A DNA stretch of 64,000 nucleotides from Levilactobacillus huananensis (GCF_003946145.1 NZ_RHOC01000002.1:1-64000); one strand, 5' to 3'; shown: positions 52,970-62,833, counted from the stretch's first letter. Made by a program: numbers and translations. Notes: generated from the letters alone by a model not told the origin.

Positions 52970-53615
52970 TGTTTTAGCAGCAGTTCGAACCTTTTCACAG
53001 AGCAAAATGGGGGATGATGAAACCGGTCACGGCTTCGATCATATCCAACGGGTTGTTAGTCTCGCCGACAAGTTAGTGCGGGAATATCCCAAAGCTAACC
53101 GGGTTCTAACCGTCACCGCGGCTTATTTACATGACGTTATTGATGAGAAGCTGGTTGCGGATACTGCCGCGGCCAGCGCCGAAGTGCGTGACTTTCTGAC
53201 TCAGCAGGGCTTCAGTGCTGCCGATAGTGACACGGTTTTTCTGATTATGGATAACATGTCTTATCACAAGACGATTGATGGGACCGCTAAGCCATTACCA
53301 TTGGAAGGTCAAATCGTTCAGGATGCCGATCGGCTGGATGCGATTGGCGCAATTGGAATTTCTCGGGCTATTTATTTTGGCGGCCATTTCGGTGAAAAGA
53401 TCTACGATCCGGCTGTTAAACCCCGAACAAGCATGACGCATGAGGAGTACCGGAATCTGGACAACGAAACCATTATTAACCACTTCTACGAAAAATTATT
53501 GAAACTGAAAGATCTGATGAACACCGATGCCGCTAAGCGGGTGGCTGAACACCGGCAACAGGTGATGCGCGACTTCCTGGCAGAATACAAGGCAGAATGG
53601 AATGCTCAGGCTTAA
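52956..53615 (+). CDS. HD-domain phosphohydrolase
   Basis: 219 residues from ATG 52956 behind AAGGAG inside the tetR end. The metal ligands of an HD domain are visible: His in GFDHIQRV, HD in AAYLHDVID, and Asp in QDADRLDAIGA. It is similar to the YedJ/YpgQ group, some of which hydrolyse nucleoside triphosphates or pyrophosphate. The exact substrate is unknown. Confidence 0.88.
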   Translation: MTKNDVLAAVRTFSQSKMGDDETGHGFDHIQRVVSLADKLVREYPKANRVLTVTAAYLHDVIDEKLVADTAAASAEVRDFLTQQGFSAADSDTVFLIMDNMSYHKTIDGTAKPLPLEGQIVQDADRLDAIGAIGISRAIYFGGHFGEKIYDPAVKPRTSMTHEEYRNLDNETIINHFYEKLLKLKDLMNTDAAKRVAEHRQQVMRDFLAEYKAEWNAQA

Positions 53616-53812
53616 ATAAAATGACAGGATGTCGGTCATTTTTTTCAGTTATTTTCTTCACAATATGGCAAAAGTAAAATCCCATTATAACGGCTTTCTT
53701 AGTTTGTTTTGTATATTATTTACAAAAATATCTTGAAATTTGTAACTTTTTTTCATATACTAGGAATCGTTAGGTTGATGCGAATTTTCGATTAAAGGAA
53801 GGAACTTAAACC

Positions 53813-54718
53813 ATGAAGATTGGATTAGTTGGATTAGGAAAAATGGGTAGTAACTTAGCTCAAAACATGATGGACCACGGAAATGAAGTTGTTGCGTTCG
53901 ATTTGAACCAGGACTTTGTCAATGAAGCTGCGGGATTTGGTGCTCAGGCCGCAACCTCACTCGAAGACTTGTTAAGCAAGTTAACCACGCCCAAGATTGT
54001 TTGGTTGATGTTGCCAGCCGGCAAGCCAACTGACTCGACCATTACCACGCTGACAGAAAAGCTGCGTGAGGGCGATTTCATTATCGATGGTGGGAATTCC
54101 TTCTGGAAAGACTCAGCTGCCGCTGCTAAGTTGGCGGAAGCTAAAGGCATCAACTTCTTTGATTGTGGGACTTCCGGTGGTCAGGCCGGCGCCCGTAAGA
54201 ACGGGAACTTCATGATCGGTGGGACAAGCGCTGAAGCCTTTGAAACCCTGAAGCCACTCTTCGAAGGTATCTCTGACAAGAACGGTTACCTTTATACCGG
54301 TGCCGCTGGCTCCGGGCACTACCTAAAGATGGTCCACAATGGGATCGAATACGGGATGATGGAAGCCATCGGTGAAGGGTTCGATGTTCTGGCTCACAGC
54401 GACTTTGACTACGATAACGAAGCCGTTGCTAAGCTCTGGAACTCGGGTTCTGTCGTTCGTTCATGGCTGATGGAATTGATTCAAGAAGCCTTTGCGGATG
54501 ATGAGAAATTAGACGATATTCAGGGTATTATGCACAGTTCTGGTGAAGGTAAGTGGACCTTGCAAGAAGCCCTTGACCAACAAGTCGCAACGCCAGTCAT
54601 CGGGCTTTCGCTGATGATGCGTTACCGCTCAATGGAAACCGACACCATGACGGGGAAGGTTGTTGCCGCATTGCGGAATGGCTTCGGTGGTCACGCGGTC
54701 GACAAAGCTAAGAAGTAA
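53813..54718 (+). CDS. 6-phosphogluconate dehydrogenase, short NAD-type form
   Basis: 301 residues, the short 6PGDH form (YqeC/GntZ-like). It has the Rossmann GLVGLGKMGSNLA at the start, the signature CGTSGGQAGARKNGNFMIGG near 120, and the catalytic segment [14 protein letters not shown] near 168. Asp-Leu after the second beta strand (VVAFDLNQ) favours NAD+ over NADP+, unlike the longer enzyme at 4270. It is monocistronic; the substrate could be 6-phosphogluconate from gluconate. Confidence 0.9.
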   Translation: MKIGLVGLGKMGSNLAQNMMDHGNEVVAFDLNQDFVNEAAGFGAQAATSLEDLLSKLTTPKIVWLMLPAGKPTDSTITTLTEKLREGDFIIDGGNSFWKDSAAAAKLAEAKGINFFDCGTSGGQAGARKNGNFMIGGTSAEAFETLKPLFEGISDKNGYLYTGAAGSGHYLKMVHNGIEYGMMEAIGEGFDVLAHSDFDYDNEAVAKLWNSGSVVRSWLMELIQEAFADDEKLDDIQGIMHSSGEGKWTLQEALDQQVATPVIGLSLMMRYRSMETDTMTGKVVAALRNGFGGHAVDKAKK

Positions 54719-54742
54719 ACTTTTGAATTGAACCTATATCAG

Positions 54743-54770
54743 GGACTGGCCATATGCTGGTCCTTTTTTA
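54743..54770 (+). terminator. Terminator
   Basis: A GGACTGGC/GCTGGTCC stem with loop CATAT is followed by TTTTTT. Confidence 0.75.
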
Positions 54771-54944
54771 TTGTGTGATGCATTGGAGATAGTGGTAACA
54801 AGCTTTTAGAAATTTGAATTTAATCAGTAGTCGGAACTGGAAGTGGTGTGATTTAATGAGAAAATATCAAGTTACCCATGCATTTTTCGAAAAATGTGCG
54901 TATGATAGTAAGCAGTGACGCTAATTTGAAAGAGAGATGTTAAA

Positions 54945-56351
54945 ATGACGCAAGTAAATTCTGACCCAGACAAGGTCTCGCGGAGTAACTTAATTGCCAT
55001 CTTTGCGGTAGCGCTGATGGCCTTCCTGGGAATCCTAGTGGAAACGTCCATGAATGTGACATTTCCAACGTTAATGAAAACCATGCATGTGTCCCTTAGC
55101 ACCGTGCAGTGGATTACCACGGGGTATCTGTTGACGGTAGCTTTGCTGATGATTACCTCAGCCTTCCTCAAACAACGCTTTACGAATCGACAACTTTTCG
55201 TGGCGGCCGCGACCGCTTTTATTTTGGGCGCTTCGATTTGTGCGCTCGCACCCAGTTTTGGAATTCTGTTGTTCGGCCGGGTCATTCAAGCGGGGTGTGC
55301 CGGGATTGCCATCCCACTGATGTTTAACGTGGTCATGGAAAGTGTGCCCCGTTCGCGCCTCGGATTCTACATGGGGATGGCCGGGTTAATCCTTATGATT
55401 GCGCCGGCGAGCGGTCCGACCTTTGGTGGAATCATGGTTGCCTTAGCCGATTGGCGGATGATTTTTTGGTCCACAATTCCGATAGAGGCCTTGGTCTTAC
55501 TCCTGGGTTTCCGGGCGATTAAGCAGTTTGATCCGGTGTCAAAGGTTCGCTTCGACTGGGGACAATTTATTTTACTCGCCATCGCCTTTGTCAGCTTCAC
55601 GATGGGGGTAAACAGTCTCAGTACTGCGGGTCTCCTGAGCTGGGAATTCCTGGGTGGTGTTGGTCTGGCTCTGGTGATGATTTGGGGCTATATTCAGCTG
55701 TCCAAGCACAGCGAGCACCAACTTCTTAAACTAGAAATTTTTAAAAACCCGGTCTTCACGTTTAGCTTTTTAGCCTACGTGAGCCTACAGTTCTGTAATA
55801 TTGGGATTAACTTCGCGTTACCCAACTACGCTCAGATTGTCGTGGCAGCGGGTTCACTAGCTGGAGGAATGATGTTGCTTCCTGGAAGCCTGGTGACGGC
55901 TCTGCTCCAACCCTGGTTTGGTCACTTATTGGATGCACACGGGGCTCGGCTGCCGATCTTGTTGGGAAGTAGTCTGTTCACTTTAGCAGCCGTCTTCTTC
56001 ACCGTGTTGGGGCAACACTTGAGCGTGCTAATCATTGCAATCCTTTATGTCTTGTTCAGTATTGGCCGGTCGATGGCCTTCAGTAACACCCTGACTAATG
56101 GGTTGAAGGAGGTCGCGTTGTCGCAGCGGGCTGATGCCAATGCCATTTACAATACCGGGCAACAGTTCGCCGGGTCGTTGGGAACGACGATTTTAGCAGC
56201 GCTGATGTCTTCGGTGAAGACACCAGGCTTGTCAACGTCACAACAAACGGCACAGGGGAGTCAGCTCGCCTTCGGTTTGATTCTAGTTCTAAGCCTTTTA
56301 AACTTTGGCTTGTATGCAATTGTATTCAAACATCAAAAAACAGATAAGTAA
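54945..56351 (+). CDS. DHA2-family MFS efflux transporter
   Basis: 468-residue exporter with about 14 helices, related to EmrB/QacA/LmrB and to the gene at 23694. It has WITTGYLLTVALLM near residue 55 and the antiporter motif region APASGPTFGG near 150. Substrate unknown. A modest ribosome site (GAGAGATG) precedes it. It has no terminator of its own except the large hairpin inside the convergent gene downstream. Confidence 0.85.
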   Translation: MTQVNSDPDKVSRSNLIAIFAVALMAFLGILVETSMNVTFPTLMKTMHVSLSTVQWITTGYLLTVALLMITSAFLKQRFTNRQLFVAAATAFILGASICALAPSFGILLFGRVIQAGCAGIAIPLMFNVVMESVPRSRLGFYMGMAGLILMIAPASGPTFGGIMVALADWRMIFWSTIPIEALVLLLGFRAIKQFDPVSKVRFDWGQFILLAIAFVSFTMGVNSLSTAGLLSWEFLGGVGLALVMIWGYIQLSKHSEHQLLKLEIFKNPVFTFSFLAYVSLQFCNIGINFALPNYAQIVVAAGSLAGGMMLLPGSLVTALLQPWFGHLLDAHGARLPILLGSSLFTLAAVFFTVLGQHLSVLIIAILYVLFSIGRSMAFSNTLTNGLKEVALSQRADANAIYNTGQQFAGSLGTTILAALMSSVKTPGLSTSQQTAQGSQLAFGLILVLSLLNFGLYAIVFKHQKTDK

Positions 56352-56378
56352 CAAGAATGAGCATGGGACATCAGGCGG

Positions 56379-56978
56379 TTAGTTTGCGAGTATTAACGTG
56401 AGAACAGAGGGTATGCCTGGTCTTGGCGCAATTCCTGTTCTCGGGTTAAGCGCAACAAACTGCCTTGTGGCGGACGTTTCGACACTATAATGGCCAAAAA
56501 AATCAGCTTTTTCGGAAGGAAATCCTTCTGAAAAAGCTGATTTTTGAGTGATGCCCCAGACGCCCGTCTTCGAATCAATGGCGTCGATGACGGCAAAGTA
56601 AAGATAGGTCAGGCAGCCATACATTAAACCATAATTGATGCCAGTGGTGATGGCTTGAAGCCAATGTGGCTGAGCACGATCGAGTCTCTGTTGCTGTCGG
56701 TTGCCGATGCCCAACACATAGCTTGCCCCCAGCAGATAGATAACGATGCCGGTTAGGAAAAAGAGACTGATGAGGGCTAACCACGAGAGTGCAGTGGTCA
56801 GGTGACGCTGAGCGAAGAAACTGGTGACGATGGGGGCCAGTAACACAAAGATCAGGCTGCAGAAGAGGGCCCGATCTTCAAGCCGCTGGGCCGCCAGTCG
56901 CTTGGTATCATCGAATTCGCCATTGACCCCATAAAACCATTTGCTGAATTTATCGTGAAAAGAGTGATTGTTGGTCAT
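56379..56978 (-). CDS. DUF3278-like small membrane protein with a hairpin inside its 3' end
   Basis: 199 residues. Four hydrophobic helices occupy residues about 40-130. I think of the DUF3278 group found beside regulators in lactobacilli, with modest confidence. Codons 145-161 coincide with a nearly perfect inverted repeat (56496-56545) that looks like a terminator, and the rest (about 39 codons) has no membrane or family features. The original gene may have ended near 145 and gained this tail by loss of its stop. GGGGAGG precedes the start. Confidence 0.6.
   Translation of the reverse strand: MTNNHSFHDKFSKWFYGVNGEFDDTKRLAAQRLEDRALFCSLIFVLLAPIVTSFFAQRHLTTALSWLALISLFFLTGIVIYLLGASYVLGIGNRQQQRLDRAQPHWLQAITTGINYGLMYGCLTYLYFAVIDAIDSKTGVWGITQKSAFSEGFPSEKADFFGHYSVETSATRQFVALNPRTGIAPRPGIPSVLTLILAN
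56496..56545. terminator. Large bidirectional hairpin/terminator
   Basis: AAAAATCAGCTTTTTC and GAAAAAGCTGATTTTT are exact complements, with inner GAAGGA/TCCTTC and a 2-nt loop. It can end the rightward MFS transcript, but it lies inside the leftward reading frame. Confidence 0.75.
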
Positions 56979-57468
56979 GATGTTGCCTCCCCGGGTGATG
57001 ATTTAGAAACTGATCGCAGCCTACTTCGAAGGGTTTCTACCAGTTTTGGCCTAAATGTAGTCACGGTAATAGAAGTTGTCAAGCATATCGCAAGTGCAGC
57101 GATAAAGGGCGTTTTAAGGCCATGAACAGGCGACTTCATCATAAATAATCGCTCGGTAAAGAGCTGACGGTTGCGTCATTTTAGCGAGCCAAGTGGTCTG
57201 GTTTGAGAAGGCGTTGGTTAGACAAAAAGGGCCCCACAACAAAAATGTTGCCAGGCCAAATCAAATGTCTTATTGGATGACTTTAACGCATTTAGGATTC
57301 TCGATCATAAGCCCCAGAGTGACTCGGTAACGAAGGATCCAGCGATGAGCTTAACATGTCAGAGTGGTTTCTTTTAGGTGAACGTTTGTATTTATAGAGC
57401 CCATGCGCCTAATTTTCCAAAAGAAAGTCATCGCCGGGTGTTGTCATCGGCCATGGGGACCAGCGACC
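56979..57468. other. Intergenic region, no gene seen
   Basis: This 490-bp stretch has no supportable gene. A hairpin with CAACA/TGTTG and GGCC arms (about 57229-57259) is the only structure noted. It separates two leftward transcripts. Confidence 0.45.
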
Positions 57469-58254
57469 TTACCGACGTAGAATCAAGCGCACCGTCAGAT
57501 TAGTCAGCAGCGAGATCACCAGGGCATACCCTAGGATTAGGATCAGCCAGATGGCAAGTGCGGTGATGACCCGTAGGTAGCCTGTGGCAGCATTCGCCAT
57601 GGTCAATAAGACGGTGATGGCTGTCACGGCCATGATGAAGCTGATGACACCAATCTTAGAATTAGCAAAGTCAGCGTTACTGAGATCGAAACCACCGATA
57701 CTGATATTGAGGGACAAGGTGATCATCAGGATCCAGCGCCACCAGTTGGCACCGACAGGTTGACCGAAGCCCGACAAATCGAGATTAAAGGGGTTGGCCA
57801 TGAGTGTTAAAAGGCCATGGCATACGCCCGGTAGCAGTAAAGCTGTGAGGCCAAAGAGTGCTAAGGCGCAACCAAAGATAGGGGCGATCCCGATAAAGAG
57901 ATTGCCCATCGTTTGGTACCAGTTCCGCTGATTCCAGGTGTGGTTCACGTAGCCCAGTGTCATGTCGGAGGCGCCGGTAACGCCTGGTTGATCGGGATGA
58001 GGCCGCTTTAAGAGCCGAAAGGTCACAATACGATGCCCGAAGAAGATTGCCACCAACAGGTGACTCAATTCATGGAGAAAAATGCCAATGAATCCCAAAT
58101 AAAGTTGGCTGATCATGCCGAACCCGCCAGCCAAATGCTGCTTGGTATTACGGTTCAAGTAAGTGAGCACCGTGATCAAGAAGAAGGGGATAGCGATGAG
58201 ATCAAGCCCTGCAATTCCGAGATTCTTGAAAATGAGTGGAAGGTCAGTTACCAT
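57469..58254 (-). CDS. Membrane protein with HExxH metalloprotease motif
   Basis: 261 residues with about six to seven helices. Residues near 55-65 read FLHELSHLLVA, a zinc HExxH motif inside a membrane helix, as in M50 site-2-protease-like enzymes. A later GNLFIGIAPIFG may pack against it. I do not see a clear second Asp motif of S2P enzymes. The ATG directly follows the ybaK stop, so the two form an operon. Substrate unknown. Confidence 0.72.
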   Translation of the reverse strand: MVTDLPLIFKNLGIAGLDLIAIPFFLITVLTYLNRNTKQHLAGGFGMISQLYLGFIGIFLHELSHLLVAIFFGHRIVTFRLLKRPHPDQPGVTGASDMTLGYVNHTWNQRNWYQTMGNLFIGIAPIFGCALALFGLTALLLPGVCHGLLTLMANPFNLDLSGFGQPVGANWWRWILMITLSLNISIGGFDLSNADFANSKIGVISFIMAVTAITVLLTMANAATGYLRVITALAIWLILILGYALVISLLTNLTVRLILRR

Positions 58255-58257
58255 GCG

Positions 58258-58761
58258 CTATTCCAACAGGTCGGTGAAGGTGCCGTGCACCAACCCGGCT
58301 AGATCGGTGGCATCGAGTTCCACGGACCGTCCGATCTGTCCGGATGAGACCAGAATCTGTCCCTGTTCTTGAGCCGTACTGTCGAGGTAGATTGGGAATT
58401 GATTCTTTTCCCAAATACCGACAGGCGTATTGGCGCCGTGTTCGTAACCAGTGGTCTTCACCAAGTCCTTTAACGGCACCATATTAACTTTCTTATTACC
58501 GGAGGCCTTGGCAAGTTTCTTTTCGTCGAGGTGTTCGTCGATGGGGAGGACGCCGACGACGGGGCCAGTGACGTTACCACTGAGCACCAGTGTCTTGTAG
58601 ATGTGGTGTTCGTCGATATCGGCGTGGTCAACGTCCATCTGGGCGACATCGCCCTGGATGTGGGTCGCAAATTCCACCTGTTTATAGGCAATTTTGTTTT
58701 TATCGAGGATCTGTTCGACGAGCGTCTTGTGGAGACGTTTGCCCTTTTTCTTTTTTGACAT
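58258..58761 (-). CDS. ybaK: Cys-tRNA(Pro)/Cys-tRNA(Cys) deacylase YbaK
   Basis: 167 residues, YbaK/EbsC family, which hydrolyses Cys-tRNA(Pro) formed by misacylation. The family landmarks KTLVLSG, VGVLPIDEHLDEKKLAKASG and the catalytic Lys region are visible. The start at ATG 58761 (MSKKKKGK) follows AAAGGTG; a GTG three codons earlier is in frame. It is the first gene of an operon with the HExxH protein. Confidence 0.9.
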   Translation of the reverse strand: MSKKKKGKRLHKTLVEQILDKNKIAYKQVEFATHIQGDVAQMDVDHADIDEHHIYKTLVLSGNVTGPVVGVLPIDEHLDEKKLAKASGNKKVNMVPLKDLVKTTGYEHGANTPVGIWEKNQFPIYLDSTAQEQGQILVSSGQIGRSVELDATDLAGLVHGTFTDLLE

Positions 58762-58770
58762 GTGGGTCAC

Positions 58771-59084
58771 CTTTCATGGTTAAAATAGTTTAGGTTCCTT
58801 CTGGTTGCCGCCATTCGCATTTAGCCGTATGATGGCGGTGCCAAGTGAACCCGTTGTCATAAAATATACACTAGCGTAAATGGCGACAAGTTTCAATCAG
58901 AAACACTGGTGGGAACCGTTTTACGGTTAGCGATTGAAGCTTGAGGATAAGTGTTTTTATAAATTGGATCGCACTTTACCGTAAACTGGATCGGTTGTTT
59001 TTTACTAAAAAGCAGACATCACTTGAAAAACCTGTTATACTCGATACCTGTAGAAGTCTAGTTGAAGAGTTATGAGGAGATATC
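58771..59084. other. Intergenic region upstream of gntR
   Basis: This 314-bp region holds the divergent starts. An extended -10 (TGTTATACT near 59035) probably drives gntR, and AGTCTAGTT near 59068 in its leader shares the GTCTAG core seen at zwf and xpk. Confidence 0.45.
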
Positions 59085-59810
59085 ATGGCAGATTTAGTCT
59101 ATCGACGCGTGATGCGGGACTTAAAACAACGAATCCATCAAAATGAATTCCCCAATAAGCGATTACCAGACGAACGGAGCCTGAGCGAATCTTATGGGGT
59201 CAGCCGTAGTTCGGTTAAACGGGCCCTCAGTGTGCTTGCTACCCAGGGCATCATCTTTAAGAAGCGTGGTGCCGGGACCTTCATTAACCCATTATATATG
59301 AAAAACCAATCAATTTTTCAGTATGAGGGCTCAAATCTAGGGATTACTGACAGTATGAAGGCGGCGGGGTCGACGCCTGGGATCCGTCTTCTGAAGTTTG
59401 ACGTGATTCCCGCTAGTAAGGAAATCCAACAGGATCTGTTCTTAGCGGATGGTGACTTTGTTTATGAGATTAAGCGGCTACGGTTGTTTAACGACCAGCC
59501 GTTTATGATTGAAACTGGCTATATTCCCATTAAGATCGCGCCTAATTTGTCGCAAAAGACGGTGGCGGATTCCATTTTTAACTATTTGGAGGGTCAGGGA
59601 AAGGTCGTCACTAAGTCTTTCATGTCGATTCAAGCGCAGCCATCGACGGCAGAGGATCAAGAGTTATTGTGCCTGAAACCGGTGGAGCCTGTGGGCATCA
59701 TGGAAGGAATCTTCTTTCTAGATGATGGGACGCCGTTTGAAGTGTCCAACATGCGGTTACATTACAAATATTTGAATTATAATACGTTCGTTTCCTTGGA
59801 CGAAGAATAA
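59085..59810 (+). CDS. GntR-family regulator (HutC/UTRA type)
   Basis: 241 residues: winged helix (about 1-70, LSESYGVSRSSVKRALSVL) followed by a UTRA ligand domain (about 85-235) of the HutC/FarR group, which senses sugars or organic acids. It lies directly upstream of phosphoketolase with its own terminator between. GTCTAG-core sites before xpk and zwf and in its own leader make it a candidate regulator of the phosphoketolase pathway (inference). Confidence 0.9.
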   Translation: MADLVYRRVMRDLKQRIHQNEFPNKRLPDERSLSESYGVSRSSVKRALSVLATQGIIFKKRGAGTFINPLYMKNQSIFQYEGSNLGITDSMKAAGSTPGIRLLKFDVIPASKEIQQDLFLADGDFVYEIKRLRLFNDQPFMIETGYIPIKIAPNLSQKTVADSIFNYLEGQGKVVTKSFMSIQAQPSTAEDQELLCLKPVEPVGIMEGIFFLDDGTPFEVSNMRLHYKYLNYNTFVSLDEE

Positions 59811-59817
59811 GTTCTTT

Positions 59818-59851
59818 AAAGACGATTGCCAAACGGCGGTCGTCTTTTTTT
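59818..59851 (+). terminator. gntR terminator
   Basis: An AAAGACGATTGCC/GGCGGTCGTCTTT stem is followed by a T-run. Confidence 0.85.
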
Positions 59852-59857
59852 GTCATG

Positions 59858-59911
59858 ATTGGTCTAGCCAATATGACGAGTGCTGGCAGATGAATCTTGA
59901 AATTGGTCTAG
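59858..59911. promoter_or_regulatory. GTCTAG-core sites upstream of xpk
   Basis: The palindrome ATTGGTCTAGCCAAT (59858-59872) and a half-site AATTGGTCTAG (59901-59911) lie between gntR and xpk, about 145-195 bp before the xpk promoter. They are candidate sites of the neighbouring GntR protein. Confidence 0.5.
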
Positions 59912-60054
59912 TTTTTATTTGCTAAATAATAAGAAACTGTTTATAGAAAGGCCGACGATTGATTGTCGATATTTGGTGAAGTGGGGGCCTGCTAACCGCG
60001 TGGCTAGGGGGATGACGCCATTTCAAAATTGATACGATCCAATTTACATAAAAG

Positions 60055-60082
60055 TTGACTTTTCTATAAAAGAAGCTATGAT
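60055..60082 (+). promoter_or_regulatory. xpk promoter
   Basis: TTGACT and TATGAT are 16 bp apart. RNA from here begins just before the leader hairpin. Confidence 0.7.
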
Positions 60083-60085
60083 GGA

Positions 60086-60133
60086 GTTGTAAAAAAGCCT
60101 CCGGGTAAACATTAACGAGGGTGGTTTTACAAC
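60086..60133 (+). promoter_or_regulatory. Stem-loop in the xpk leader
   Basis: GTTGTAAAA (60086-60094) pairs with TTTTACAAC (60125-60133), with CCTC/GAGG pairing inside. It occupies the very 5' end of the message and may stabilise it, as is known for highly expressed genes. Confidence 0.5.
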
Positions 60134-60186
60134 GAGCTATCAACTAGATTATGCAGTTACGATTTCAAAGAAGGAGTGTTAATTAC

Positions 60187-62574
60187 ATGGCAGCAGATGC
60201 AAAATTCGACTCCAAGTCTTACTTGGAAGGCGTTGACAAGTACTTTCGGGCAGCAAACTACCTGTCCGTCGGTCAGTTATTCCTGCGTGACAATCCATTA
60301 TTGAAGCGTGACTTAACATCTGACGACGTTAAGATCAAGCCTATTGGTCACTGGGGGACGATTGTTTCTCAAAACTTTATCTACGCTCATTTAAACCGAG
60401 CTATCTTAAAGTATGATTTGAACATGTTCTATATCGAAGGTTCAGGTCACGGTGGTCAAGTTATGGTTTCGAACTCATATCTTGATGGTAGCTACAGCGA
60501 AATCTACCCTAACATCTCTCAAGATGAAGAGGGTATGAAGCGCTTGTTCAAGCAATTCTCCTTCCCAGGTGGGGTTGCTTCTCATGCTGCACCTGAAACG
60601 CCAGGTTCTATCCACGAAGGTGGGGAACTTGGTTACAGCTTGTCACACGGAACTGGTGCTATCTTAGATAACCCAGACGTGATCGCCGCTGTAGAAATCG
60701 GTGATGGGGAATCTGAAACTGGTCCATTGGCCGCTTCATGGTTCTCTGACAAATTTATCAACCCAATCAAAGATGGTGCTGTTTTACCAATCATCAATAT
60801 GAATGGGTTCAAGATTTCTAACCCAACTATCCTGTCACGGATGTCCGACGAAGACTTAACGAAGTACTTCGAAGGTATGGGTTGGGATCCTCACTTTGTT
60901 GAAATTGAAGCCGGTGACACTGACTTCATGCGGGTTCACAAGGACATGGCTAAGGTCATGGACGAATCCATCGAAAAGATCAAGGCCATTCAAAAGAATG
61001 CTCGTGAAAACAACGATGAATCCTTACCTAACTGGCCAATGATCATCTTCCGTTCCCCTAAGGGTTGGACTGGTCCAAAGGCTGACTTAGATGGGAACCC
61101 AATCGAAGGGTCATTCCGTGCTCACCAAGTGCCAATTCCTGTTGCCGCTGGCGACATGGAACACAAGGACATGTTGATTGACTGGATGAAGTCTTACAAG
61201 CCAGAAGAACTCTTCAACGAAGACGGTTCTGTTAAGCAAGAAGTCCGCGACATGGCCCCTAAGGGCGATCAACGGATGGCAATGAACCCTATCACTAATG
61301 GTGGGATCAAGCCAGAACCATTGAAGTTACCTGACTACAAGAAGTATGCTGTGGACACCACCGAACATGGGAAGACGATTGCGCAAGACATGTTGGTTTG
61401 GTCAGAATATCTGGCTGATACCATGAAGTTGAACCCAACGAACTTCCGGGCCTTTGGTCCTGACGAATCTAAGTCTAACCGGCTTTACGCGATGTTGGAC
61501 TATGGTAAGCGTCAATGGATGGAAGGTATCCACGAACCAAACGATGAAAACATGGCTCACGAAGGTCGTGTCATTGACTCACAACTCTCCGAACACCAAG
61601 CTGAAGGTTGGTTGGAAGGTTATGTTCTGACTGGTCGTCATGGTTTCTTTGCCACCTATGAATCCTTCGGTCGTGTCGTTGACTCCATGTTAACGCAACA
61701 CATGAAGTGGTTACGTAAGGCAACGGAACAAGACTGGCGTCATGATTACCCATCCTTGAACTTCGTTGACACGTCAACTGTCTTCCAGCAAGACCACAAT
61801 GGGTACACCCACCAAGATCCAGGTATGCTGACTCACTTAGCTGAAAAGAAGCCTGAATTTATCCGTGAATACCTGCCAGCCGATGCTAACACCTTGTTAG
61901 CCGTTGGTGATGTGGCATTCCGGAGTCGTCAAAAGATCAACTTGATCGTGACGTCCAAGCACCCACGTCCACAATGGTTCTCCATTGATGAAGCCACTAA
62001 CCTGGTTCACAATGGTTTGGGCTATATTGACTGGGCTTCGACTGACCAAGGTCAAGAACCTGACGTCGTCTTCGCCGCAGCTGGTACTGAACCAACTTGG
62101 GAAGCTTTAGCTGCAATTTCATTATTGCATGACGAATTCCCAGAAATGAAGATGCGCTTCATCAACGTCGTTGATCTGTTGAAGTTGCGTTCTCCTAAGA
62201 TTGACCCTCGTGGGATTTCCGACGAAGAATTCGATCGTCTGTTCACGACCGATAAGCCAGTTATCTTTGCCTTCCACGGCTTTGAAGGCTTGATTAAGGA
62301 TATCTTCTTCGACCGTCACAACCACAACTTACACGTTCATGGTTACCGTGAAAACGGGGATATCACCACGCCATTTGACATGCGCGTTTTGAACCATATG
62401 GACCGTTACCACTTAGCTAAGGAAGCCGTTGACGACATTCCTAGTTACGCGGTCAAGGGTGCTTACTTCGCACAGCGCATGGATGACATGGTTGCTAAGC
62501 ACACAGCTTACATCCGTGAAGTCGGGACTGACTTGCCAGAAGTTAATGCTTGGCAATGGAAGCCTCTCAAGTAA
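60187..62574 (+). CDS. xpkA: Xylulose-5-phosphate/fructose-6-phosphate phosphoketolase
   Basis: 795 residues from ATG 60187 behind AAGGAG; a frame to 60151 is too early. A thiamine-diphosphate enzyme that splits xylulose 5-phosphate into acetyl phosphate and glyceraldehyde 3-phosphate, the key step of heterofermentation. Visible: GSGHGG near residue 93, [35 protein letters not shown] as the cofactor motif, and the C-terminal domain with [12 protein letters not shown]. Codon choice looks highly biased, as in strongly expressed genes. Confidence 0.96.
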   Translation: MAADAKFDSKSYLEGVDKYFRAANYLSVGQLFLRDNPLLKRDLTSDDVKIKPIGHWGTIVSQNFIYAHLNRAILKYDLNMFYIEGSGHGGQVMVSNSYLDGSYSEIYPNISQDEEGMKRLFKQFSFPGGVASHAAPETPGSIHEGGELGYSLSHGTGAILDNPDVIAAVEIGDGESETGPLAASWFSDKFINPIKDGAVLPIINMNGFKISNPTILSRMSDEDLTKYFEGMGWDPHFVEIEAGDTDFMRVHKDMAKVMDESIEKIKAIQKNARENNDESLPNWPMIIFRSPKGWTGPKADLDGNPIEGSFRAHQVPIPVAAGDMEHKDMLIDWMKSYKPEELFNEDGSVKQEVRDMAPKGDQRMAMNPITNGGIKPEPLKLPDYKKYAVDTTEHGKTIAQDMLVWSEYLADTMKLNPTNFRAFGPDESKSNRLYAMLDYGKRQWMEGIHEPNDENMAHEGRVIDSQLSEHQAEGWLEGYVLTGRHGFFATYESFGRVVDSMLTQHMKWLRKATEQDWRHDYPSLNFVDTSTVFQQDHNGYTHQDPGMLTHLAEKKPEFIREYLPADANTLLAVGDVAFRSRQKINLIVTSKHPRPQWFSIDEATNLVHNGLGYIDWASTDQGQEPDVVFAAAGTEPTWEALAAISLLHDEFPEMKMRFINVVDLLKLRSPKIDPRGISDEEFDRLFTTDKPVIFAFHGFEGLIKDIFFDRHNHNLHVHGYRENGDITTPFDMRVLNHMDRYHLAKEAVDDIPSYAVKGAYFAQRMDDMVAKHTAYIREVGTDLPEVNAWQWKPLK

Positions 62575-62618
62575 ATAATGATTAAAAAGGTCAACGCTAA
62601 TTTCGATTGACGTGACCG

Positions 62619-62653
62619 GAGCCTGCATTCTTGGTTGAATGCGGGCTCTTTTT
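62619..62653 (+). terminator. xpk terminator
   Basis: A GAGCCTGCATTC/GAATGCGGGCTC stem is followed by TTTTT. Confidence 0.85.
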
Positions 62654-62833
62654 GTTTGGAAATGGGTATTAGGATTGGCCGCCTGGTTCTACATGGTTGT
62701 TCAAAGTTGGCTACCAAACAGAAAGACAACGTTAACCGGGTCACCAGTCATTTGAAGCTGAAAAATTGAAATTCATTTTTCCAGCCAACCAGTAAAGCAC
62801 CTGCTATACTGAGAAAAAAGTGAGGCGAGTTTG

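Noticed and set aside
60083-60186. T-box-like segment (AACGAGGGTGG) in the xpk leader
   Set aside because: The leader is only about 100 nt and has no specifier domain or terminator, and xpk is not a T-box target. The match is short and probably chance.
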